Part shown: piece after piece, positions 1 to 11,329 of the stretch | Numbering within the stretch: position 1 is the stretch's first letter | How the letters are laid out: every line of letters begins with the position of its first letter | Assembly: GCA_000711775.1 (NCBI GenBank) | Contig: ARYC01001905.1 | Span: forward strand, 1 to 64,000 | Source: Oxytricha trifallax | Taxonomy: Eukaryota; Ciliophora; Spirotrichea; Sporadotrichida; Oxytrichidae | Length of the DNA stretch: 64,000 nt | Direction: 5' to 3' | Program-made: the position numbers and the translations under genes | Notes under the pieces: generated by a model | Databases searched by the model: none | Told to the model about the DNA's origin: nothing | The model's input: the letters and a program-made list of their open reading frames with translations, nothing else

Positions 1-1390
1 AAATTGAATATGTTGAGGAGCTAAAAGAACAGCAACCAATTGAAAAATAAAAAAACTTTGAATGCAATGATTGTTAAAACTTCTTCTCAACTGAATAGAA
101 CTTGAAGAGGCATATTAAAGAAATACATTCTGGTAAAGCGAAGATTTATTTCAACCATAATAAGGTGGATGGCAGGTATTAATGCACGACTTGCATGAAA
201 TCTTACACTCACTCAGCTAAGGTTAAAAGACACATGCAAAAGCACCATTTAAGCGAGTTTTTAATGTAAGATTAAGAGACTTAAAAACTTATACCTGCCA
301 AGAGAAAGTCTAAAACTCTAGAATCTTTAAGAGAGTAGTAAGAAAAGCTCAAGAGGCAGAAACGATACAATCAATGAATCAACCTGCAGGCAATACATTT
401 TTAGCATGCTTCTAAGAGAGAGCTATGTATATTCCTGCATTAAATGCTGTTGACTTTAGCAGTTGTATAGAAAACTACTTGAATATAAATGTGCCTAGCA
501 AGGCAAAACTTATAGTTGTCGACGAGTTTGCATACAAGGTATATCCTTTCAGCTATCTCATTAAGAATGAACAGTATTAGAAAGAGTTTGCTAACGAATA
601 TATCGCTCTTAAAGAAGCATAAAAAAGAGATATCAAGAACTTGCTTATGCTAGACGGTGTTATTTTAGGCTTTGGGTTCATTGCACTAAGGCTTAAGAAA
701 TATGAAATGACTCTAAGAGACTATCTATATCATAACAGATATCCGGATGACTTGAATGATATACTTTCAGATATGATTAAGGGTGTCTAGGAGTTGCATG
801 AACTTGGATATGTTCATAGAGATCTAAAGCCTGAAAATGTGATGCTCAACCTCTGTCCTTTAGAAGTTGTAGTTATCGATTTCAATAGAGCCTTAAGATA
901 AGAGATTGTAACATTAGCAAAGGTTCTTGGGACACCAGGATACTTCCCAATCAGAGAGAAGTGGACAAATGGCTCTGTTTAGTGGGATGTATGGGCAGTT
1001 GCTGCTATCATATTAGAAAGTGACATGGAAAGCATGTCTTACTTTGGTACTAAGCATGAAAAACAATCAATTAGCTTAGCTTAGAAGCATATAAAGTAAG
1101 AAGATGTCTGCGAAGAAATAAAAAGCATAGTAGAGATGATAATCGTGAGAGCTCCTTCATATCCTAGATAATCCTTAGATGACATACTTGAGCCACTAAA
1201 GAGAGCAAGATTCAAGAGATACAACAAAGACAAGCAGATTAAATTTGTTTGAATTAAGTACTCTAATACTCATTAAATATTCATTAAATTCACATAAAAC
1301 CTGCGTTTTCTCAACTAACCCCAATAAGACCCCAACTATACCCTAAAAATCAAAGCACTTATAAACCTCACTAAGGGTTTTGGGGTTTTG
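1..1390 (+). mobile_element. TBE transposon copy 1, right part (cut by window start)
   Basis: This is the right end of a telomere-bearing element, cut off by the window start. It holds most of the zinc-finger/kinase gene followed by the right terminal inverted repeat, about 1300-1390. That repeat ends in GGGTTTTGGGGTTTTG, the complement of a C4A4 telomere-type motif. The same repeat occurs at both ends of the other two copies in the window. The left end and transposase lie outside, so the target duplication cannot be checked. TBEs are Tc1/mariner-type DNA transposons of Oxytricha germline genomes, and are removed during macronuclear development. Confidence 0.93.
3..1252 (+). pseudogene. TBE zinc-finger/kinase protein (57-kDa ORF type), copy 1, 5' truncated
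   Basis: Read with TAA/TAG as Gln. Two C2H2 zinc fingers come first: Cys codons at 63 and 72 with the motif ending HIKEIH, then Cys codons at 183 and 192 ending in HMQKHH. A linker follows, then a protein-kinase-like domain with catalytic loop HRDLKPEN (codons from 815), IDFN in place of DFG (about 875-886) and GTPGYFP as the activation-segment end. The stop is TGA at 1250-1252. Compared with the other copies, one base is missing near 370, which shifts the frame and creates a TGA between fingers and kinase. The kinase half is otherwise open and well conserved. The start lies upstream of the window. The role is known only by family: a TBE-encoded protein of unclear substrate. Confidence 0.88.
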
Positions 1391-2205
1391 AAAATGGATA
1401 TAAATAAATATATTTATAATTATATCAAATTAAAGCTTAAAATTCTAAATTTCAACTTATAATATAAGATAATAAAATGAAAAGTAAATCTAAATAAGTT
1501 CTATTAATTTATGCTTTAATTTTACTTGATATTATTATTCAATAATAATAATTATAAATAATCAGAGTATTATAACCGAATCGTATAATATACAATGGTT
1601 CATTTTATAAACAATAATTATTAAAAAATTTCATTTATCTTTTTTTGTTTAGAAATTAGAGTTTTATTAATATAAGCCCTAAACTTGAATTGTTTAAGAC
1701 TAAATTCAAGTAGTAGATACGCAGAGAATTTTGATAAAAATTAAATTTAAAACTACTATAAATTTGAGTTTTTTATTTCATAAATTTTTTTTAAGTTTGA
1801 AATATCATTTAAATATATAATATATTAATTAAAATAAAGTTGAAATTTATATTTCAAAGTTTAATTATAATTCTATTTAAATCATTATGCTAAATATTAA
1901 ATTTTTAATTATTATAAATTCAATTTTTCCATTTAAGGAATATATAATTGCTTAAATAAATAATTTATAGAATTTGAATTAGAATAGCCAAATCCATTTG
2001 GAGTTCTTAAAGTTTTTAAGAAAAGCTTTTACTAAGATAATCTATTTGCAAAAATAAAATTTCTAGCTTGTCTCAAAATTTTCCTTAATTTTACATTAAA
2101 AAAATTATTAAGCTTAAGATTTTTCAGTTAATCTTTAAAATGAACTTTAAAAAAATATTAATTTTTAAAATTTTCTTTAATACTTTATAATTTATTTAAA
2201 ATACT
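1391..2205. other. AT-rich stretch, no gene seen
   Basis: About 0.8 kb of very AT-rich sequence between the TBE right end and the first palindromic element. I see no protein motif, RNA gene or repeat copy in it. Confidence 0.5.
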
Positions 2206-2516
2206 ATTGTAGGAATACATTTGATTAGGGAAAATAAATAATAAATAAAATATAAATATTTTAAATTCGTGGTAGTTAACTTGGATTTAATTTTTGGTGA
2301 TTTGTTTAGTTGATTTTAATGCCAAAATTAAAGTCGAGTTAACTTACTACAAAGATGCTATAGTGAGACACCGCCATTAAAAAAGTCCAGCTATTTTTTT
2401 TGATTTCTCTATCAAACTAGTACCATATTGTCACAGCTAGGACAAAGTTAACTGAAACAAATTTAAAATATTGATATTATAATTATTTATTACCCCAAAT
2501 CAAATGTCCTACAATA
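2206..2516. mobile_element. Family A palindromic element A1 (diverged)
   Basis: The ends are ATTGTAGGAATACATTTGA on the left and its imperfect complement ending TCCTACAAT on the right. Inner motifs shared with the other copies include GTGGTAGTTAAC, AAAGTCCAGCTA and a mirrored GTTAACT. No protein is encoded. It is the most diverged copy apart from A3. The structure fits a non-autonomous foldback or MITE-type element. Confidence 0.75.
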
Positions 2517-4388
2517 ATTATTTCAATTTAATAATTAATTTTAAATTAAATATTTCTATTTTTATATAATTTAATTTTATAAATAAATTCAATTAAATTA
2601 AATATCTTTTATATATCATAAAAAAAACTAATTTCCTTGAATGCCAATGAATTAATTAAAAATATTAACATTATAAATTTTACAAAGTCCAGTTCCTTTT
2701 TCGTTTTTTAATACAGTTTTTCAAATATTTTAAATTATATTATCACTTTATATTAACTATAATTTTATATAAATTGTAATTAAAATATCAAATAAATTCC
2801 TTTTAATTATAATCCATAGATCCTTCTATTTAATAATTTGAGATAAAAAATTCATTAATATCTTTGAGTTTTTTCTAATAAAAGAATTAAAATAGTTTTA
2901 ATTTTCTTTGACAAATAAAAAATAAATTATTTTAAGGATTATTTTAAATATAAATAAGAGTAAATAAAAGAATAATAATTTTATTTAAATTAGAGATTTA
3001 ATTATTTAGCTATATATTAAATTATATCAAAGTTCAGACAAGAGATGGTCAAATCTAGCGTATCATTGAATAAAAAATTTTACTATGACTACGATTATTT
3101 CATAATATTATAAAATAACTACAATAAATTTATAAAGTCAATCTTAGCTTTTTTTGCTCATTATATTAGTATTATTATTATTATTATTATTAATTGTAAA
3201 TACAACCTTGCAAATAACTCCCTTTATAAATAATTACTCAAATATATTTAATTTATAATAATTATAATATGTTAATATTTGTTTAGTTAAATTAAAAAAT
3301 ATGTGCAATACTATATAAATCTAAAAATAATTATAGATTAAAATATTCTTATCAAATATAGATTTTATGGTAAATCAATACACTTATGACATTTTATATA
3401 CTAATTTAACAATCTATATTTTAAATAAAGTTACTTTGAGAAACGAAAAGCATTTATTACCGAAGAAGCTGTTATGCTTTTAACATGCAACTTTAAATTA
3501 AAGTTGTTTATCGAAAAAAATAGACTTATATTTTTAAGTAAATTGATTCTTTCATCTTTTAGTTGTAAAGAATCATGTCATTATAGAATTAATAAACTTA
3601 CATTTGATTTAACACAGTGGAAAAAGACAATCGATAGGGTTTATATGATCTTGTATATTTTTTTAGACCATATTCAAGCCAAAAATTAATGATTGAAATG
3701 TTTAACTCTAAAACAATATACTTTAAAGTATAATTTAATTTTATAATTAAACTTACACTTATAATCCACTTTATAGAGTTGATTCAAGTTTTATTTTTTT
3801 TTGAAATAACATACTGCTTTCTTCTTTTAATTTAAGATTATTATTATTTATCAATTTTATTTTTTTGTCTTTTTAGATATTAATTATATGTTAAGATTGT
3901 TACATTCAAGAATTAATTTTATTCTAAATTTTTTAATGATTTAAAGCTCAAGTTAGTCAACAAATTTTAATTTAAAAATTATTTTAAGGTTATTATTTTT
4001 GATTTTAAAATATATTGCAAGATCCAATCACAAATTACTAGGGTGCTATTTTTAAATTTATTAAGTAAACTTTAATTTACAAGCAAATATCTTACTTATT
4101 TTTGTTTATAATACATTAATAGATGAAAATTTTATTAAAAAATGTATTTAAATCTGTTTTTAAGAAAATCATCAATAATAATTAATTATTTATATAATTT
4201 ATATTAAATTTAAGTAATTATTAACTATATATTTAATTATATATGATTTAAATTATTTCTTGTCTATTCTACTTATTTTAATTTCTCCCTACCTTATTAA
4301 TTTCTAATTCTTTTGTTATTTTATGATTTTAATTATTACTATACAAATACTAATTCTGTATATAATTTTTTTTACTATTTTATTCATT
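2517..4388. other. AT-rich stretch, no supported gene
   Basis: AT-rich spacer with a short (TTA)n run near 3170-3192. A 71-codon frame at 3474-3689 exists on the plus strand, but no motif or splice signal supports it. Confidence 0.45.
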
Positions 4389-4805
4389 ATTGTAGAAATA
4401 CATTTGAATTTGGAAAATTAAATATAATTAAATTAATAATAAATCAAAATCGTGGCAGTTAAAGTTGGCCAATTTGAACGATCTAGGGCTCATTCGATAG
4501 AGAATTAAAAATTAGCTGGACTTTACTATTGGTGGTACTATTTTATCGCATCCCCTGAGCTAGATAACTTCACTTTAATGTGAGGGCATAATTAAATGAA
4601 TTTAGATGTGTTTAATTAAAGTGAAGTTATCTAGCTCCAGGGATGCGATAAAATAGTACCGCCAATAGTAAAGTCCAGCTAATTTTGAATTCTCTATCGA
4701 ATGAGCCCTAGATCGTTCAAATTGGCCAACTTTAACTGCCACGATTTTGATTTATAATTAATTTAATTATAATTAATTTTCCAAATTCAAATGTATTTCT
4801 ACAAA
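4389..4805. mobile_element. Family A palindromic element A2
   Basis: A nearly perfect long inverted repeat of about 415 bp. The left arm starts ATTGTAGAAATACATTTGAA and the right arm ends in its complement. Each arm is about 190 bp and carries CGTGGCAGTTAAAGTTGGCC, TCGATAGAGAATT and AGCTGGACTTTACTATTGG. A short central spacer separates them. The whole element could fold into one hairpin. There is no coding capacity. A2, A4 and A6 are the best-preserved copies, which suggests fairly recent spread. Confidence 0.88.
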
Positions 4806-5150
4806 TATATTATGAAAATTAATTAGATCTTGATTTTAAATTATAAAACTGATATTAAGATCTTATTTACTTTTCGAATAAGACATTTCTATTAGCATTT
4901 TGCATAAATGAGGTAAAAATAAAGAGAAATCATATAATGTTTGAAATTATCTATATAATCTTACGAACTGTAATATTTAAAAACAAATTCCTTAATTTTT
5001 CAACAACTTGAAATTTTAATTTTGTATTTTTTTTGTTACTCTCGTGATATTTGTATTTTTAGTTAATAAATATATTAAAATTATAAATTTTAATAAATAT
5101 TATTGAAAGAATAAAATTTTACTACCCATTATATGATACTATTAAAAAAA
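4806..5150. other. AT-rich stretch, no gene seen
   Basis: AT-rich spacer between element A2 and the LINE remnant. Nothing recognisable was found on either strand. Confidence 0.45.
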
Positions 5151-6490
5151 AATATTGAGATAACTGTTCTCAAATCCTATAACATGAAACTTTTGTGTAT
5201 TCTGATAAAAGCACGAAGATCATAATCCCCTTTATGTTCTTAAAATATATGATTATTGCGTTATAGTTCTTACGAAATGAGATAAATTATAAAAAGCTAG
5301 GACAATAAAATAATCTATAGTTAAATAGTGTCTTATCAATCTTTCTTCGAAACAATTCTTAATTGTTTTATCTTAATCAGTTGGTGCTAGTTCCCTTCCT
5401 TCATCCACAAATGTTTTCCAGCATTCCTTCCTGATGTCTTAAATTCTTATCGCCTTCTCTTTGTCTGATAGTTTTAGGTCATTTTCATAGAACTTGAACT
5501 TTAGTTTAACTTAAACTAATTTATGTCGGTTGATTTTAGTTAACTGGTTTCCCAGCTAATTGTTTCAACATTCATGTAAACTTGATCCAATTAGTTCCCC
5601 TTAGTATGAGTTTCAACTCCTACGGGAACGGATTAAATTAGCCCTTATTTCTAAAGCCTTTTACCGATTTCCTTCATGAAGAAGTTAAAGTCTCCCATGA
5701 CAATTATTCTTTGTTTATGACATTTTGTTTCAACGATTTTATCCTGTATAATAATCTGTTTAGAGTTCTTTGAATTCATCATTACAGTAGGGAGGGGTAT
5801 AAACTGTGAAAAATACACTGGGAATCCTCCCACATTTAGAATAGTCCAAGCGATATACTACCTCATTTTCTTAATTGTTTTCATTGGGTATTTTCCATTA
5901 TTTAGTACTAGCACTCCTCCGTTTCTTGCTAATTACGTTTGTGCTATATTGTTGTTATTCACGCCGATCAATCTTTACAGTCTTGTTTCAACAAGCCCAA
6001 TAAAATCTGGGTGTTTTTCCTCAATGTCTCTCATCATCTAGTCTTGTTTAAGTTTTGAACTGATTCCTCTGACATTTTGCAAACAAATGTTTAGTTAAAT
6101 GCATTTCGCAGTTATCTATCTCTTTTTGCTGATTATTTGAACCCTTATATTACTTCTTTAGCTTTCTGCGAATCTTATTGTTCTTTTTAACCATCCTTCA
6201 ACTTCTCTTACAGGTCGTTAAAAATGAAGCTGGCAGCCATTTTTCAATTTGATATTGAATCTGTCTAAATTTTTGTAACTTTGTTATTTGGTTTAGACTA
6301 TTTGTTTGTTGTTTAGCTAAACATTTGAAACTATGTTTGAATATTTAAAGTAGAAATAACTGATTTCTGCAATTAGCGTTTGTTTTCTTCTTTTTTCTCC
6401 ATAAATACTGGTAGTTTTCTTCTCTTTTGCTCTGCTAGCTGTGTTGCCTCCATCTAGTCCCGCTTTTTCCCTTTTGTTTCGATTTTTTAA
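5150..6490 (-). pseudogene. LINE remnant with AP-type endonuclease domain
   Basis: Read on the minus strand with TAA/TAG as Gln. The endonuclease frame shows NVRGISSKLKQ, then HPDFIGLVETRL (catalytic Glu codon at 5987-5989), GGVLVLNNG, IIVMGDFN (5684-5695, metal-binding Asp/Asn) and HTKGNQLDQVYMN. These are the successive motifs of APE-type LINE endonucleases. This frame is open to a TGA at 5336-5338. A more typical continuation (KFYENDLKLSDKEKA, KECWKTFVDEGREL) lies in another frame from about 5540 down to about 5225, so one frameshift is likely there. Upstream, a polar K/E/Q-rich stretch (about 6490-6100) reads well in yet another frame. No reverse transcriptase follows: the copy is truncated. 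By family, such proteins nick target DNA for reverse transcription. Confidence 0.82.
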
Positions 6491-6535
6491 TAAAAAATTA
6501 CTAAAAAACTTTTAAATTATTTTTTTTTAAATCAT

Positions 6536-7434
6536 AAAAACTTGTTTAAATAAATCCTGTTAATTTTTGCAATATTGAAATACTAGGCGAGAGTATATCT
6601 CTTAAAATGTGATTTTTTATACTCGTCAGCCCCAAATTGACAAACTTTTTCAATGTCGATATCATTCATTAATTTTTTAACCTGTTGAAAATGCTATTTT
6701 TATTTAATGGTATTTATATTATTATTTTATATAAATTTCACTAATGTTAAATTAGTGAAATGCATTTCATTTATTTTCGATTAGTGAAATTCATATATAT
6801 TTTAATATTTATTTTAATATAATATGTTTTAATGATGATAATAACAATGATGACATATACATTATTACACAGTGTCCATTAATATGACTCTCTCAAACTC
6901 AAATTATAAATTTTAACATTTAAATATATCTTAAAAATTAACTTAATTAAATTTATAACGATTGATAAAAGTTCATAAAGAATTATATTAGTCCTATATA
7001 AATTTTTAGAACTTCTTTCCATAACATATAGATATTCTTAGGTACTCATTTTATTCAATATTTGTGGACGAAATATTATTATTTTATAACATTAAGGATT
7101 CTATATTGTCTATTTGAAATTTAGTATAATTCTAATTAGATTTATTGCTAATTCTATATAGATTATGAGGATTCCTCAATCAAATTTTGCTAAATTACCT
7201 AATTAGTTATAGCATTAAAATGATCTACGAATTAATTTAACAAATCGGCTTTAATAAGAACATATTATTATATAATATTACTCAAATTATTATAAGTATG
7301 ATATTATTCTTAACTAAGGTATTTAAATCAAACTTCCCAACCATCATGACAAATATTTCTAATTTTATAAATACATCAAAAAGTTAATCGGGGATTGAAA
7401 AATATATGATAAGTCTACTTGAACTAAAAACATC
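6536..7434. other. AT-rich stretch, no supported gene
   Basis: AT-rich sequence upstream of the LINE remnant and downstream of the minus-strand frame ending at 7435. I found no convincing motif. The LINE 5' boundary is not visible. Confidence 0.4.
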
Positions 7435-7734
7435 TCAAAATTTTGTAATCGATTTTAGAATCGATGATTACCTTAAAATACTTGAATAAATGCATTGATT
7501 ATTTCCTTAAGGCGTGCTTAGTTTGAGGGTGCCTTCAAAATGTATATCAATTAAGCGTTTCCTGTCTTAGTAACTTCTTTTATATGGACTCCGTCCAAGA
7601 GTATGTCTATTAGTTATTTATTTAGTCGTTCTTCGTATCCTCTTTTTCAAGATTGTTTTAACTTCACTCTAGGTGAAGGCTTAATCATTTATATCACTAC
7701 TAGTAGTGACCATGGAAATGTTTAAGTTTTCCAT
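7435..7734 (-). CDS. 99-residue frame, possible transposase N-terminus with helix-turn-helix
   Basis: With TAA/TAG as Gln this frame runs from ATG at 7734-7732 to TGA at 7437-7435, in a local GC-richer patch. The start reads MENLNISMVTTSSDIND. The middle is strongly basic (KTILKKRIRRTTKQIT, then PYKRSYQDRKRLIDIHFEG). The run RKRLIDIHFEG followed by NNQCIYSSILRQ resembles the helix-turn-helix region that starts many transposases, but the fit is weak. I recognise no catalytic domain, and nothing downstream continues it. It lies 89 bp from foldback element C1. It may be a fragment of an autonomous partner or a host gene segment. Confidence 0.4.
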
Positions 7735-7822
7735 AAAGTTGAAACATGTATTAAGTATTAACTTTATTAATTTTATAATTAATAATTTTTAAACATATTC
7801 GTAGGCATTGCAATTGAATATT

Positions 7823-8800
7823 AAGCGAGTATAATTAAAATGGGGAGACAGTTAAAATAAAATATAAAAAGAGATCAATTAAAATTATAATCATCTCAAT
7901 ACACAAGAGTTAAGATCCAACAGTCACTATTTTGAATTAAATTTGAGTAGATCCTTATTTAATTTTAATGTATTAATCAACTAACTAAAAATGGAATTTT
8001 TGTTTTTTATCATCTTTTCTGATTTTCTGTATTTTTTGTCCATCGATCAAGTAGATGCTGTAGCTGATCTTCAAGTTTTTTCATAATTTTCATAGATATC
8101 TTCAGGGTATCTTCAGGATATCTTCCTCAAAAAATTTAAAGTGTGGAGAGTGTGGAGAGTATGGAGAGTGTGGAGCCCAATATTGACAATAATAGTAGTA
8201 ATAGCACTAATAATCTCAAAATCAAGCATTATTATGAGTCTGGTTGAAATTCTAGAGAATTTCAAAATTTTAGATCACTGATTTTTTCTTAGTTTTCATC
8301 AACATCATCTTCATCATCATCTTCAACATTAGACATCACATCTATGAATTTTAGAAAAACAAGATGTTTTTGAAAAAATACCAGACTCATAATAATGCTT
8401 GATTTTGAGAATATTAGTGCTATTACTACTATTATTGTCAATATTGGGCTCCACACTCTCCATACTCTCCACACTCTCCACACTTTAAATTTTTTAAGGA
8501 AGATATCCTGAAGATACCCTGAAGATATCTATGAAAATTATGAAAAAACTTGAAGATCAGCTACAGCATCTACTTGATCGATGAACAAAAAATACAGAAA
8601 ATCAGAAAAGCTGATAAAAAACAAAAATTCCATTTTTAGTTAGTTGATTAATACATTAAAATTAAATAAGGATCTACTCAAACTTAATTCAAACTAGTGA
8701 CTGTTGGATCTTAACTCTTGTGTATTGAGATGATTATAATTTTAATTGATCTCTTTTTATATTTTATTTTAACTGTCTCCCCATTTTAATTATACTCGCT
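7823..8800. mobile_element. Foldback element C1
   Basis: A 978-bp element with inverted arms of about 400 bp. The left end is AGCGAGTATAATTAAAATGG and the right end is its complement. The arms carry GGGGAGACAGTT, CAACAGTCACT and GTGTGGAGAGT repeats. The unpaired centre (about 8230-8400) carries a short acidic frame. The ends match those of C2 (AGTATAATCAAAATAGGGAG) and loosely those of C3. Flanks are TATTA/TAATA, with no clean direct duplication. Confidence 0.85.
8249..8400 (-). CDS. Small acidic frame in the loop of C1
   Basis: Within the unpaired centre of C1 the minus strand reads LKFIDVMSNVEDDDEDDVDE, then NQEKISDLKF and a TGA at about 8250. The corresponding loop of C2 reads FLN...EYVDNEDDDENDNQ on the minus strand in the matching place. 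An acidic segment shared by two otherwise diverged loops suggests that coding sequence was captured or kept. Length, start and function are unknown. The acidic codons could also simply reflect a preserved GAT/GAA-rich repeat. Confidence 0.3.
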
Positions 8801-10913
8801 TAATACAATTTATATTATTATAATAAAACAGATTTTAGATAATTAATAAATTAAATAAATAATTTTTTAAAAAATAATTTGTTTATATTTTTATAATTAT
8901 TTTAAATACCTTGCTTAAAAATATAAAATAAATTAATTAATTTGAGGTCTAATGAATATAGATATTAATCCTTTGCAATTCTATTATGCGAAGAAGAAAT
9001 AATTATATAATAATAAATTCCATTATTTTATTTTTTTAAATTAAATATATATATAAAAAATTTATAGATTTGATAACAAAAATAATACTTTATATTTTAT
9101 TCCTTGCATAAATTATCAATTTTAAAATTTAATAATATTATTAAGATATGTAAATTTATATTCATATAATTAAAGTAAAAATTATTTAGCGACTTTAATT
9201 TAAAAGTTATTTTTTGTCACTCTCTTGACATGTTCAGATCTTTTATTAATTATATTTTATATTAAAATGGAATTTAATTTTTAAAATTATAATTAATAAT
9301 AAATATAGATTTTATATATAAACGATCATTAAGATATGAATCGGTAAATAAAATATAAAACTTTAGCAATTAATCAAAATTATGAAAGAAAAAAATATCT
9401 AACTTTTGAGTTTATTATATAGTACAAATATAATTATGAATATATTTTTAAATAATTAACAAATAAGCAATATTGAAATAATCAAGAAATTAAAGAGGAT
9501 TAAATAATTATTTTTAAAATTAGTTTTATACTAATTATAATTTTAAATATTGAGAAATTATGACATAAATTCTTTTTTTCTACTTTAATTAATATTTTGA
9601 AATGACATTAATAAGTATAAAGTACAAATAAATTAAAGCGATTTAGTTACATAAATTTGTAAAATTAAATCAATTTTTTTAAATAAAAAATTCAATAAAT
9701 TAATTTTATTATTCATGTTTATAAACAGTAAACTAATCTGATCTTTATATAATTTTTTTTAAGTAATTTTACATTATCAATAAATTTAATTATTTGGCGA
9801 AGTTTACTGTTATAACATTTGAATTTTTATTATAACTTAACTATAAAAATTACAATTTTATTTAAATTCAGGGTTTATTTTTTATCTATTTTCTCATTTT
9901 ATATGGTAAATTATGTTACTCTAAATTCTAATTTATAATATATGCTACTTTGATTTAATAATTAAATTTTTAATTATGATAATTGCATGAATAATTATAA
10001 AATAATTTATAATAAAGAATTTTTGAGTTTATAAAAAATTTATACAAGATGTGTGGGTTGGAAACTTCCATTATAGCTTTCTTTGAATTATATTAAATTA
10101 CTGTATTTCAATTCTGTAATAAATTAAAAATTGATGATTTAAATTATTAATTTCATTATTTAATAGTTGCATTTATTTTATTTTTATTTAAATACTTAAA
10201 TTAAATTGAAAATATTAACTTTAAATAAAATCAAATATAATTTGATTCAATTTTCAAATTAATATTTATGTTTTAAATCCATATCTTCCTTAACAGTATC
10301 AAAATATGAATGATTTAATATATCATTTTTCTAACCCAAATTAATTATTATTTTAACTTAAGCAAATAAAATGTATTATAAATAACTTTTTACTCAATGT
10401 TTTAAATAGCAACATTGACTTATTTAATCAAATTTTTCATTAAAAATTTTTAATTTAATTAAATGAAATTTTTAATTTATTTTTTATTTATATTAAAAAA
10501 TAAAGCTAAAAATATTTGGAAATTTATTTTAAATAAAAAAATTCTCAATATATTATTTTATTTATATTAATTTTTGAATAAGTTAAGAATTGATTAATAA
10601 AAAGATTATGCGAAAATTGAAATTAATTTTTTTTCTGATTTTAATTTTTAAATGTCTATTTTAACTTTCAATTTAAATAAAATTAAAAATTAAATGAAAG
10701 ATTCATTTATTATTAAACATAAAATTATTTACATTTCAATTGCTCAAATCTAAAGTATAAACAATTATTGTAAAATATTCTCTAACTTAATATAATTAAA
10801 ATCTAATATTAGGTTTAATTTTCTTATAAAATTTTAATTTTCAATATTTCGAATTGACAATTATTATCATTTTAGGCCTTTTCATTAATTAAAATTCTTA
10901 AAATATAATAATT
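8801..10913. other. AT-rich stretch, no gene seen
   Basis: About 2.1 kb of very AT-rich DNA. No repeats of the families seen elsewhere and no coding island were recognised. Confidence 0.5.
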
Positions 10914-11329
10914 ATGAAGGAATACATTCAAAATTGTGAAATTAATTTCAATTAAATTAATTATAAATTTAAAAACTTGGAGTTAAAGTTGGCAAATTTA
11001 AACGATCTTTGGACTTGTTCGAAATAGAATCAAAAATTAGATGTACTTAGTTAAAGAGGTAGTTTTAATATCATTAAGGGAGCAAATTCACTTGAGATGA
11101 ATGTAAGGATATAATATATTATATTTAGAGGTATCCGATGAAAGTAGTGTTTACTCGTTCAAGTGGTGCAATAAAATCGTACACTCAATTATAGAGTTTA
11201 ACCTATTTTGAATTTTCTATCTAAAATTTTAAGATCGTGTTTATTGACTATCAGTAATCGCCAATATTTTGATTTATAATTAACTTAATTGAAAATAATT
11301 TTCCAAATTTTTATTGTATACTTTCAATA
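10914..11329. mobile_element. Family A palindromic element A3 (decayed)
   Basis: The left end reads AAGGAATACATTCAAAATTG and the right end TTTCCAAATTTTTATTGTAT. Inner landmarks GTTAAAGTTGGCAAATTTAA and AACGATCTTTGGAC match the left arm of A2. Length and order fit family A, but both arms are heavily substituted, so this is an old insertion. Confidence 0.65.

Noticed and set aside
3474-3689. 71-codon plus-strand frame
   Set aside because: No motif, no GC rise and no splice signal; such frames are expected by chance here.
8289-8483. 64-codon frame with repeated WRV as a protein
   Set aside because: The N-terminal part is the mirror arm of C1 (GTGTGGAGA repeats); only the acidic loop part is worth keeping.
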